Positions 22,168-30,107 of a DNA stretch of 64,000 bases are shown one piece after another (positions within the stretch are counted from its first letter, which is position 1; every line of letters starts with the position of its first letter). The notes under the pieces were generated by a model. It had not been told where the DNA came from. It ran no database searches and worked only from the letters and a program-made list of their open reading frames with translations. Position numbers and translations under genes: made by a program. Origin of the DNA: an uncultured Aquimarina sp. (lineage in GTDB: Bacteria; Bacteroidota; Bacteroidia; Flavobacteriales; Flavobacteriaceae); NCBI GenBank assembly GCA_947498765.1, contig CANMLG010000059.1, positions 1 through 64,000 of the forward strand, in the 5' to 3' direction.

Positions 22168-22362
22168 TTAGATATTTTCCGCATCTCTAAGTCCTTGTAT
22201 ATACTGAGCTTTTTGAATTTGAGCTCTACGAACTACAGAAGGTTTTTTAAATTGCTGACGCCCTCTAAGTGCACGCATTGTTCCAGTTCTATCGAACTTT
22301 CTCTTAAAACGCTTTAGCGCTCTATCTATATTTTCTCCGTCTTTAATTGGTATAATTAACAT
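22168..22362 (-). CDS. rpsU: 30S ribosomal protein S21
   Basis: A 64-residue bS21, strongly basic (ALKRFKRKFDRTGTMRALRGR), with the family's normal length. It binds near the 3' end of 16S rRNA. In Bacteroidota ribosomes bS21 with bS18 and bS6 sequesters the anti-Shine-Dalgarno, which explains why most genes in this phylum lack one. This gene is an exception with a perfect Shine-Dalgarno at 22369-22375. It has its own promoter and terminator. Confidence 0.97.
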   Translation of the reverse strand: MLIIPIKDGENIDRALKRFKRKFDRTGTMRALRGRQQFKKPSVVRRAQIQKAQYIQGLRDAENI

Positions 22363-22368
22363 AGTTTA

Positions 22369-22375
22369 ACCTCCT
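22369..22375 (-). promoter_or_regulatory. strong Shine-Dalgarno of rpsU
   Basis: AGGAGGT on the minus strand lies 6 nt before the rpsU ATG, within an extended purine tract AGAGAGGAGGT. Full complementarity to the anti-Shine-Dalgarno is exceptional in this window and suggests translational feedback by bS21. Confidence 0.9.
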
Positions 22376-22397
22376 CTCTTTAAGAATTATTAGGCTG

Positions 22398-22426
22398 CAA
22401 ATATACTACCTTTTTACAACCTACAA
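22398..22426 (-). promoter_or_regulatory. rpsU promoter
   Basis: Minus-33 TTG (22424-22426), an 18-nt spacer and minus-7 TATATTTG (22398-22405), a consensus Bacteroidota promoter ending about 35 nt before the start codon. Confidence 0.75.
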
Positions 22427-22493
22427 AGTTTTTTCTTTTATTTTTACTATTAAGCAGTTAGTTTATTTTAACAACAACTACATAGCATCTAAT

Positions 22494-23633
22494 TTATTTT
22501 AAAATCTCTCTTGCTATTACCAATTTCTGAATCTCAGTTGTCCCCTCCCCAATAGTACACAACTTAGCATCTCTATAAAATTTTTCTACAGGATAATCCT
22601 TGGTATACCCATAGCCTCCATGAACCTGTACCGCTTCATTTGCAATTTCCACACAAATCTCGCTAGCATACATTTTACTCATTGCTCCAATCTTTGTAAC
22701 AGCCTCTCCCTTATTTTTTAAATAAGCTGCTTTATGCAACATTAATTCTGCTGCTTCAATTTTAGTTGCCATATCAGCCAACTTGAAACTTATGCCCTGG
22801 AATTTACTTATTGGTTTACCAAATTGCTCACGCTCTTTTGAATATTGTATCGCCGCTTCAGCTGCTCCTTTAGCAATCCCTAAAGAAAGTGCCCCTATAG
22901 ATATCCTTCCTCCATCTAAAATTTTCATTGACTGAATAAAACCATCACCCAATTCTCCTAATAAATTCTCCTTAGGAATTCTACAATTTTGAAAAATCAA
23001 TTCTGCCGTTTCACTGGCACGCATTCCTAATTTATTTTCTTTTTTACCTGCTAAAAAACCTTTAGTTCCTCTTTCTACAACAAAAGCGGACATCCCATGA
23101 GAATCTCCTTTCTCTCCAGTACGCGCTATCACAACTGCAATATCACCTGTTTCTCCATGCGTAATAAAGTTTTTAGCTCCATTTAACACATAATGATCTC
23201 CATCAAGTACTGCAGTAGTATTCATTCCTCCAGCATCACTACCCGTATTGTGCTCTGTTAAACCCCAAGCACCAATCAATTCTGCTGAAGCTAACTTAGG
23301 AATCCACTTCTTCTTTTGTGCTTCATTACCAAATGACAAAATATGATTGGTACACAATGAATTATGTGCCGCCAAAGAAAGCCCTATTGATGGATCTATC
23401 TTAGAAATCTCCTCAATAATAGCAATATATTCATGATATCCAAGACCTGATCCTCCATAAACCTCAGGCACTAACACCCCCATAAAACCCAACTCTCCTG
23501 CCTTTTTAAATACCTGAACAGGAAATGTTTGACTTTCATCCCACTCCATTACGTATGGCTTAATATGTTGTATTGCGAAGTTTTTTGCAGCTTCAGCAAC
23601 CATTTGCTGCGTTTCTGAATAATCGAAATTCAT
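22494..23633 (-). CDS. acyl-CoA dehydrogenase (short/medium-chain type)
   Basis: A 379-residue flavoprotein that introduces the 2,3-double bond in acyl-CoA. The N-terminal helical domain is followed by the first signature AWGLTEHNTGSDAGG (about 125-140), the beta domain, and the C-terminal helical domain with REQFGKPISKFQ and QVHGGYGYTKDYPVEKFYRD. The catalytic base should be the Glu in the GEGTTEIQ motif near residue 362, the SCAD/MCAD position. Substrate length cannot be set; short or branched-chain acyl-CoA is likely. It appears monocistronic. Electrons would pass to ETF. Confidence 0.93.
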   Translation of the reverse strand: MNFDYSETQQMVAEAAKNFAIQHIKPYVMEWDESQTFPVQVFKKAGELGFMGVLVPEVYGGSGLGYHEYIAIIEEISKIDPSIGLSLAAHNSLCTNHILSFGNEAQKKKWIPKLASAELIGAWGLTEHNTGSDAGGMNTTAVLDGDHYVLNGAKNFITHGETGDIAVVIARTGEKGDSHGMSAFVVERGTKGFLAGKKENKLGMRASETAELIFQNCRIPKENLLGELGDGFIQSMKILDGGRISIGALSLGIAKGAAEAAIQYSKEREQFGKPISKFQGISFKLADMATKIEAAELMLHKAAYLKNKGEAVTKIGAMSKMYASEICVEIANEAVQVHGGYGYTKDYPVEKFYRDAKLCTIGEGTTEIQKLVIAREILK

Positions 23634-23927
23634 ATATAAACTAAATATGATACTTATTTTTTTGTGCCATATAAAAACAATAACATTTCGTTATCAAGCA
23701 CAAAATTCAAGTTAGGTTCATGACTAATTTAGGATCAAATATAGGGGTAATCTTGCAATCTAACTGATTGAAAAGTCCTCATTTTTTAGTAAAGTATTCT
23801 AGAATGCTGATTATGCACTGATTTTTACAAACTTTATGAATCGTTAAAGTTGTTTACCTGTTTTACACAAACGATAAACAAACCAAAAAAAGGGGATTTT
23901 TCTGTTTAAAACTAAGTTTAAGGCTTT
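23634..23927. other. 294-bp intergenic gap with a possible repeat relic
   Basis: No gene is seen. The stretch GATTATGCACTGA at about 23808-23822 resembles the ends of the inverted-repeat element at 28459-28688, and ATTCTAGAAT lies just before it. Both may be chance. Confidence 0.3.
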
Positions 23928-24554
23928 TCATTTTTTCAAATACCCATTTATGCTTAAGCGCTTTAATTGATAAGGCAAAATTCCGTACACCTTTTTTAAT
24001 TGGTCCATAGAACTAAATCCATTTAAAGACGTTCTAAAATTTACAATTCGGTTGGCTAAAAATTCTGGCAACTGTAGTTTTTCTTTCAATTCCTTAGCCG
24101 AAACTGAATTCATTTCTATTTTCTGCTTTAAAATTACAGAGATCTTTTTCTTTTTAAACTTTTGAAATTTCTTTTTTGGAAATTTTAGACGCCCCCTTAT
24201 AGTATCCAATTGCTGTAAATTAACTCCAGCAATTTGCTTAAATTCATTTATAGTATAAATTCGCTTTCCAGTTTTACGATAAGCCAACAAACGATCAATC
24301 TGATCTGGAGACAACCCCAATTGATATCCTGTATAATCAGAAATTGAATTCACATAATAGGAAAACGCTTTTTTAGATTTTGCTTCCGCAAGAAGTGATT
24401 GCTTGTTATCCACAAAACATTGAGCTTCTTTATTTAAAACAAACGCACCACTATTCCTAGGAAATTTATTGTACGCCACTATTAAAAAACAGATGACTCC
24501 TAATAAAACACCCAACTTAACTATCCCTATTTTATGTTGATTATTTAAAACCAT
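23928..24554 (-). CDS. membrane-anchored helix-hairpin-helix (ComEA-like) protein
   Basis: A 208-residue protein with one N-terminal transmembrane anchor (about 10-28, LGVLLGVICFLIVAY). Two or three helix-hairpin-helix units follow: ISDYTGYQLGLSPDQIDRLL, INEFKQIAGVNLQQLDTIRGRL, and a C-terminal unit from about residue 145 with FLANRIVNFRTSLNGFSSMDQLKKVYGI. A very basic linker (KFPKKKFQKFKKKK) separates them. ComEA proteins bind DNA at the membrane during uptake, so a role in DNA binding is possible, but other competence genes are absent here. The ATG overlaps the TGA of the symporter gene, so the two are translationally coupled. Confidence 0.75.
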   Translation of the reverse strand: MVLNNQHKIGIVKLGVLLGVICFLIVAYNKFPRNSGAFVLNKEAQCFVDNKQSLLAEAKSKKAFSYYVNSISDYTGYQLGLSPDQIDRLLAYRKTGKRIYTINEFKQIAGVNLQQLDTIRGRLKFPKKKFQKFKKKKISVILKQKIEMNSVSAKELKEKLQLPEFLANRIVNFRTSLNGFSSMDQLKKVYGILPYQLKRLSINGYLKK

Positions 24555-26173
24555 CACTCACTCTTTACCGAAGAATGTCCAATAACCTTTAAATACTTTG
24601 AAACTTCTTTCTTAACCTTAGGTGCCAAGATAAACAAACCAATCATGTTAGGAAAAACCATAGCAAAAATCATGGCATCAGAAAAATCTACTACAGAATT
24701 TAAACTGGAAGAAGCTCCCACTAAAATCATGAATAGAAAAATTATTTTATATGTTAAATCTGTTATTTTTCCTTTTCCAAAAAGGTATTTCCAACCTTGT
24801 AAACCATAATAAGACCATGACAACATTGTTGAAATAGCAAATAAAATAACTGCAATTGTCAAAATGTAAGAAAAATAAGGAATTGCCGTTTCAAAAGCCA
24901 AAGAAGTCAAATCAACTCCACCAATAGATTCTCCCGTTTTATTAAGTACTACAGAAGATCCTTTTACAGCACCATAACTAAATAAATTTTCTTTAATATT
25001 AACTACCACTATCACCAAAGCAGACATAGTACAAATAACCACAGTATCCACAAATGGTCCTATTGAAGCTACAATACCCTCACTAGCCGGAAAACGTGTT
25101 TTTACAGCCGCATGTGCTATCGAAGCCGAACCAACTCCAGCCTCATTAGAAAAAGCTGCTCTTTTAAAACCTTGAATCATAACACCAATAACACCACCCA
25201 ATGCAGCTTGAGGCGAAAAGGCTTCCATTAAAATTTTGCTAAATGCTTCTGGCAGTAAACTTATATTCATCATTAGAATAACAAATCCAGCACCTACATA
25301 AATAATACCCATAAAGGGAACTATTTTTTCAGTTACTTTCCCTATCCTTTTAATTCCTCCAATAATAACAAAACCAACCAAAATCATCATTACAATTCCA
25401 AAAAACCACCCCGAATCAACATCAAATAATTGTTTCGCTTGAGCCGCTGCTTGATTTGCCTGAAACATATTACCTCCTCCAAAAGATCCTCCTACTACCA
25501 TTATAGCATAAAAAACAGCTAAAAACTTACCTAAACCACTTAAATTCTTTTCCGCCAAGCCTTTTTTTAGATAATACATGGGACCTCCATATATTTTCCC
25601 ATTTTCATCAACTTCTCTATATTTTACTCCCAATGTACCTTCGACAAGCTTAGTAGACATCCCTAAAAAACCAGCTAGTATCATCCAAATTGTAGCCCCA
25701 GGCCCACCTAATGCAATAGCCACCGCTACTCCCGCAATATTACCTAAACCTACAGTTGCAGATAATGCCGCTGTTAATGCCTGAAAGTGAGTCACCTCAC
25801 CTACAACAGGTTCCGCTCGAGGCGATTCAAGTATGTTTTCATCATTACTGGTTACATCCCCTTCCACTTGTGACACTTGACGCAAATCAACATCATCATA
25901 ATCTCCTTTTGCAGCCTTTACAGCAACCCCCAATAGCCTCACATTAGCAAATTTATAATAAAGCGTAAAAAATAAAGCCCCTAATAATAATACAATAAGA
26001 ACAATGGGAACTTTTTTACCTGAGATTAGAATTGGAAAAAACACTACCCCTCCAACGGCTTCTGCTATGGGTCCAAAAAATGATTCTATTTTTTCGTCAA
26101 TGGATTGGTTACCTGCCAAAGCTACCATACTTTGCATTACTAGCATTACAAAAAGACTAACTCGTTTTATCAT
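24554..26173 (-). CDS. alanine/glycine:cation symporter (AGCS family)
   Basis: A 539-residue integral membrane protein with about ten hydrophobic helices, Na+-coupled amino acid uptake by family. Typical AGCS segments are visible: HFQALTAALSATVGLGNIAGVAVAIALGG (here only in parts), WMILAGFLGMSTKLVEGTLGVKYRE, GGPMYYLKKGL, and AFSNEAGVGSASIAHAAVKT. An N-terminal signal-like stretch of about 20 residues is present, as in other Bacteroidota members. It forms an operon with the downstream helix-hairpin-helix gene (1-nt overlap). Confidence 0.93.
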   Translation of the reverse strand: MIKRVSLFVMLVMQSMVALAGNQSIDEKIESFFGPIAEAVGGVVFFPILISGKKVPIVLIVLLLGALFFTLYYKFANVRLLGVAVKAAKGDYDDVDLRQVSQVEGDVTSNDENILESPRAEPVVGEVTHFQALTAALSATVGLGNIAGVAVAIALGGPGATIWMILAGFLGMSTKLVEGTLGVKYREVDENGKIYGGPMYYLKKGLAEKNLSGLGKFLAVFYAIMVVGGSFGGGNMFQANQAAAQAKQLFDVDSGWFFGIVMMILVGFVIIGGIKRIGKVTEKIVPFMGIIYVGAGFVILMMNISLLPEAFSKILMEAFSPQAALGGVIGVMIQGFKRAAFSNEAGVGSASIAHAAVKTRFPASEGIVASIGPFVDTVVICTMSALVIVVVNIKENLFSYGAVKGSSVVLNKTGESIGGVDLTSLAFETAIPYFSYILTIAVILFAISTMLSWSYYGLQGWKYLFGKGKITDLTYKIIFLFMILVGASSSLNSVVDFSDAMIFAMVFPNMIGLFILAPKVKKEVSKYLKVIGHSSVKSE

Positions 26174-26251
26174 AGATGTTCTATTCTTTACTATTAATTT
26201 TACTTATTATTTCATATTCATTTAGACCCATTACTAGTCTTATATGAGTAT

Positions 26252-27274
26252 TTATTCAAAATCAACCGATATGTTATAAATCCCATTTAAAATTTCGATC
26301 TGTTGCCTATTACCCAGTACCACAACCCTTGAACCATATCCAATTACTTGATCAGCATCTGGGTTAACTATATATTTTCCTTCTGGAGTTTTATAACCAA
26401 TAATAGTACAACCTGTTCTCGATCGTATATCTAAATTCCGGATACTTTGATGCTCCTTTCCATTAATTAACTTTTCTGAAGGCACCTCTTCAATATTTAC
26501 AGATCCTTTACCCACCAGAGAAAGCTTATCTAGAAATTCGATTAAATCTGGCACCACCACTAATGAAGCCATATGATCACCTCCAATACTATCGGGCATA
26601 ATCACATTATCGGCTCCTGCTAAACGTAATTTTTTGTAACTAGAGGTTTTAGAGGCTCTACTGATAATTTTTAAGCTTTTATTCATCTGCCTTGCCGAAA
26701 GCACAATAAATAAATTACCTGCATCTTCAGGCAATGTTGAGATTAAACAATTTGCTTTATAAATTCCAGCCTGTTTCAACACATTATCTTCAATGGCATC
26801 CCCAAGCAACATCGGTCTATCTATTGATTGATATTTATCAATGATTTCCTTTTCATGCTCTATAATTAAAAACGGTCTATTGTGTGCATGCAGCTTTTTT
26901 GCTACTTGCTTGCCATTCCTTCCATAACCACAAATAATCACATGATCTTCTAAGGTTGAAATCATTTTTTGAATTTTTTTATATTCAATTAATTTTGGAT
27001 TACTATTACTTACAATATACTCTGTTATCACCGAAAGCGAAAAACCAATTACTCCCAAACTGGTTAAAATTAAAAATACAGCAAACAACTTTGCTGTATC
27101 ATCCAATGGACCAACCTCCCCATAACCTACTGTTGCAACAGTAATTACAGTCATATATAAGGAATCAATCCAATTATAATTTGCAAAATACCGAAAACCT
27201 AAAGTTCCCATTAGCAATAATGATGCTAACAAAGTTATAGCCAGATATACTTTATTTTTTAAAAATAGCAGCAT
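26252..27274 (-). CDS. potassium channel with RCK (TrkA-N/TrkA-C) gating domains
   Basis: A 340-residue two-transmembrane channel subunit: helix 1 (about 10-28), pore with the selectivity filter TVGYGE (Thr48-Glu53), helix 2 (about 63-85), then an RCK N-domain with GYGRNGKQ nucleotide-binding loop (about 116-123), and a TrkA-C domain from about 255. The layout resembles MthK. Ligand (NAD, cyclic nucleotide or Ca2+) is not predictable. The gene starts 2 nt after the PspC gene, so the two form one operon. Confidence 0.93.
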   Translation of the reverse strand: MLLFLKNKVYLAITLLASLLLMGTLGFRYFANYNWIDSLYMTVITVATVGYGEVGPLDDTAKLFAVFLILTSLGVIGFSLSVITEYIVSNSNPKLIEYKKIQKMISTLEDHVIICGYGRNGKQVAKKLHAHNRPFLIIEHEKEIIDKYQSIDRPMLLGDAIEDNVLKQAGIYKANCLISTLPEDAGNLFIVLSARQMNKSLKIISRASKTSSYKKLRLAGADNVIMPDSIGGDHMASLVVVPDLIEFLDKLSLVGKGSVNIEEVPSEKLINGKEHQSIRNLDIRSRTGCTIIGYKTPEGKYIVNPDADQVIGYGSRVVVLGNRQQIEILNGIYNISVDFE

Positions 27275-27276
27275 AT

Positions 27277-27495
27277 CTATATATCAAATACTGATGTTCG
27301 TTTTGTATAAATTAAATCTTTTAATTTAAGCCAAAATGCCAATGTTAGATATACAAAAAAACTTAAACCTACTGTTGCAAACGTAGCGTAAATAAAAAAA
27401 ATCCTCACATTTTTAGTTCGCATTCCTAAACGCTCTGCTAGTCGCGAGCATACATAATAACCTCTTCGTTCTAAAAAGTGTCTTAAATTATACAT
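27277..27495 (-). CDS. PspC domain small membrane protein
   Basis: 72 residues. The N-terminal half (LRHFLERRGYYVCSRLAERLG) and the following RIFFIYATFATVGLSFFVYLTLAFWLK transmembrane segment match the PspC domain, found in phage-shock regulators and in many small Bacteroidota membrane proteins. It is first in an operon with the K+ channel. Its function here is not known; a link to membrane-stress or channel control is only context. Confidence 0.8.
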   Translation of the reverse strand: MYNLRHFLERRGYYVCSRLAERLGMRTKNVRIFFIYATFATVGLSFFVYLTLAFWLKLKDLIYTKRTSVFDI

Positions 27496-27602
27496 TTACA
27501 TTAGATTTACTCAAAAATAAGTATTCTTGATCAATTAGTTTCTATTTTAACCCTTATCAATATCGTTATAGTACATTTGTTTCTTTCATAATTGAATTAC
27601 TA

Positions 27603-27633
27603 CTACAAAAAAAGGCAGTTAAAAACCACCTTT
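27603..27633 (-). terminator. terminator downstream of the 155-residue secreted protein gene
   Basis: On the transcribed strand AAAGGTGGTT pairs with AACTGCCTTT (two G-U pairs) and is followed by seven T. It follows the gene at 27696-28163. Confidence 0.7.
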
Positions 27634-27695
27634 CAAATACTTAATTACTATTTTTATTTTATTCGAATAATAAATTCTTAAAATATCTTAAAAAA

Positions 27696-28163
27696 TTAAT
27701 TCGAAGCCACCATTCGATCCCCTTCTTTATTATATTTTCCATTTATTGAAAATGCATATTGCTTTAAAAAACTAGTATTAGCAATAAATTTGTTTTTTGT
27801 TTTTACATCTTCAAACAAAATTTGAGCTACATTAACATGGTTACTTACTAGTAAATTGTACTTGGACACTTCATTAATACTTATTAATTGACCCACAAAA
27901 AACAAATCTTGATATTTTTTATTTACCACAAAATACCTACCCAATTTCACAAACTGACCGCTAATTTTTGAAGGGTTATCTACTTTACCATTCACGGAAT
28001 ACCCGACTGCTGTTTCAACAACATACTCCAATATTGGTATTTGTTTATGCTCTCTTATTTTTCTTCGTGTATGCATTTGATCTAAATCATACACATCTGT
28101 TTTTTGGGCAACACAAAATTGCGTAATAAGCATTAAAAGACTTAGTATTGTAATTTTCTTCAT
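27696..28163 (-). CDS. secreted protein of unknown function
   Basis: 155 residues with a clear signal peptide (MKKITILSLLMLITQFCVAQ, predicted cut before Gln20). The mature part is small, basic and without recognised motifs, transmembrane segments or sorting domain. It is monocistronic, with a terminator downstream and a gap of over 500 bp upstream. No family was recognised; periplasmic location is inferred. Confidence 0.7.
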   Translation of the reverse strand: MKKITILSLLMLITQFCVAQKTDVYDLDQMHTRRKIREHKQIPILEYVVETAVGYSVNGKVDNPSKISGQFVKLGRYFVVNKKYQDLFFVGQLISINEVSKYNLLVSNHVNVAQILFEDVKTKNKFIANTSFLKQYAFSINGKYNKEGDRMVASN

Positions 28164-28458
28164 AATCTTGTTTTTTTAGTTATTTCATGTAAAAAGCACC
28201 TTTGATCTATACTCCGTTATAATACATTTACACAAAGTAATTAATCAAATAACACACAAATACCTTAAATGTTTAATAGACTTGGGATAGAATAAAAACA
28301 AACTTCAAGTGTTTTTTAACTGAATAAAAAAACATATAATCGAGGTAAAAAAACAAGTATTTATTTAAATTCAAGATGGTTAATACTCTAAATTTAAACA
28401 AACAACGCAAAGTCTCAAAACAACAAAGAAAAAACCTACAATAAACCACTTACAATCC

Positions 28459-28688
28459 TTCAACCCAAATTATGCATTAGAAAATTTATTACATTATGAA
28501 ATCACTTCAAAAACAAACACTTTGTTGCACTTTTCAATTTAACCATAGCGGTGCTATGCTGAAATTGAGAAAGTACTTCACCACAACAGCTGGCTCTTTC
28601 ATAACGAGCCAAACCTTTGGCTTGACATTTCTGCCCTATTGTGCTTTAATACCTCATTGCAAAGTTCTAGTGCATAATCCGGGTTCAA
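28459..28688. mobile_element. 230-bp inverted-repeat element (MITE-like), non-coding
   Basis: The ends form an imperfect inverted repeat of about 29 bp: the left begins TTCAACCCAAATTATGCATT, and the right, read on the opposite strand, begins TTGAACCCGGATTATGCACT. Inside are further palindromes: arms around CAATTTAACCATAGC/GCTATGCTGAAATTG (28532-28575), TGGCTC/GAGCCA and GCCAAA/TTTGGC. No transposase is present and the 78-codon plus-strand frame across it has no protein features. It looks like a miniature element derived from an insertion sequence. No clear target-site duplication was found. The rest of the gap (28164-28458) is AT-rich without a gene. Confidence 0.6.
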
Positions 28689-28723
28689 CTAAATCTAACT
28701 TCTTATTTACCCTTATATTATTT

Positions 28724-29995
28724 TCAGTTTAACAACCTATATCCAATAGCACAATCTATACATTTTTGTTTTTCGCAATATTGCTTTTTAAGAGTAAGAG
28801 AAGCTTGAGAGTGCAATGCATTATCCATTGGAACACCCAACTTTTTAAATCGTTTACTAATATTGTTGCTTTCTGGTTTTAGAAGTTTTAAAACCTGTAA
28901 CATTATATCTGGATCAAATTTTTGTATTGATTTTTCATAAATAAACCTTAATGGCAATACTGCATTAATAAGCAATAAAGCTACAAATGATTTAGAAATT
29001 TTTTTAGTACTCTTTTTTGATATTTTATCAAAAGTATAATGATCTACCCAGTATGGAGAAGTTGTTACTCGTAATAATTCCTCTAAATCATCCAGCTTAT
29101 TTAATTGCATAATTAAATTAAAAACATTTTTATGCTCTGTATAAAATACGGCTAATTGAGATAATCGTATACTTGGAAAATTTAATGGACGATGTTTAAA
29201 AAACTGAACTTGTAAACCTATTAACGACTTCAATTTAAATTTATGCTTTAAAAACATATACTCATTTTTTAATGCATTATAGTAAGGATCTTCATAATTT
29301 CCACTAAGTAAATTAGCCTGACCAAAAAACAGTGCCTCCAACTCAAAGGTAGTCTTTGCCTTTTGAACTATTGTAAAGGGAATTGATTGTGCTATTTGAA
29401 AAAAAGCAAGCCCATTAGTATTACCTCCAAAAGATTTTGCAATAACTGCAAAACATGTTGCTTCCCAATTATTATTACACTTTTTCAATAACTGAAGGAT
29501 AGGTTTCGATTTTAGCTCCAAGCGCTCAAAATAAATACGCTCCAACCAATTATTTATGGTAAACGACGATATTTCAATTAATTGATTTTCGCAATTAATC
29601 CATTTATTTATTTGGTTTTTGTACAGACTATAATATGCTGTTAGAGCTGTTTGGGACACATAATTCTTTAATTGCAGTACAGGGATAACACTATTATTTA
29701 ATCGAAATACATCTATATCATATTCCCATACTACGTGTAAAATTACTGAATTATAATTTGGATCACTTTGATGCTGATGCACAAACCAATCACTTGCCTT
29801 AACATGAATTTCTATATTACCCGCCCATTTTTGACCATTAATAATTAATTGGGCATTAAAAAAATCTGGTCCGGAGGTTTGCGTATTATGGGTACCCACT
29901 GTAATAACTTCGATTGATTCACCTTGCGTTGTTAACAATTGCGAAGTATTGATCTTCTGAAACTTCCACAAATAATACAGAAAATCTTCTTTCAT
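28724..29995 (-). CDS. DUF2851 family protein
   Basis: 423 residues. The N-terminus MKEDFLYYLWKFQ, the GPDFFNAQLIINGQKWAGNIEIHVKASDW region and the cysteine-rich C-terminus (YCEKQKCIDCAIG) are characteristic of DUF2851, a Bacteroidota cytosolic family of unknown function. The four-cysteine tail could bind a metal. It is monocistronic. The 3' end lies only 36 bp from the inverted-repeat element. Confidence 0.9.
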   Translation of the reverse strand: MKEDFLYYLWKFQKINTSQLLTTQGESIEVITVGTHNTQTSGPDFFNAQLIINGQKWAGNIEIHVKASDWFVHQHQSDPNYNSVILHVVWEYDIDVFRLNNSVIPVLQLKNYVSQTALTAYYSLYKNQINKWINCENQLIEISSFTINNWLERIYFERLELKSKPILQLLKKCNNNWEATCFAVIAKSFGGNTNGLAFFQIAQSIPFTIVQKAKTTFELEALFFGQANLLSGNYEDPYYNALKNEYMFLKHKFKLKSLIGLQVQFFKHRPLNFPSIRLSQLAVFYTEHKNVFNLIMQLNKLDDLEELLRVTTSPYWVDHYTFDKISKKSTKKISKSFVALLLINAVLPLRFIYEKSIQKFDPDIMLQVLKLLKPESNNISKRFKKLGVPMDNALHSQASLTLKKQYCEKQKCIDCAIGYRLLN

Positions 29996-30107
29996 ATTAT
30001 ATAACTAAAAAATCAGCTTATTAAGTTACACTAATATAACCTAACAAACTGATTTTTAATCTAATTTACTTACAATTAATTGTAAATAATTATTATAAAA
30101 CTATGAA

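Noticed and set aside
28496-28732. 78-codon plus-strand frame across the inverted-repeat element
   Set aside because: It spans palindromes and has no recognisable protein features; it overlaps the element ends and the DUF2851 3' end.
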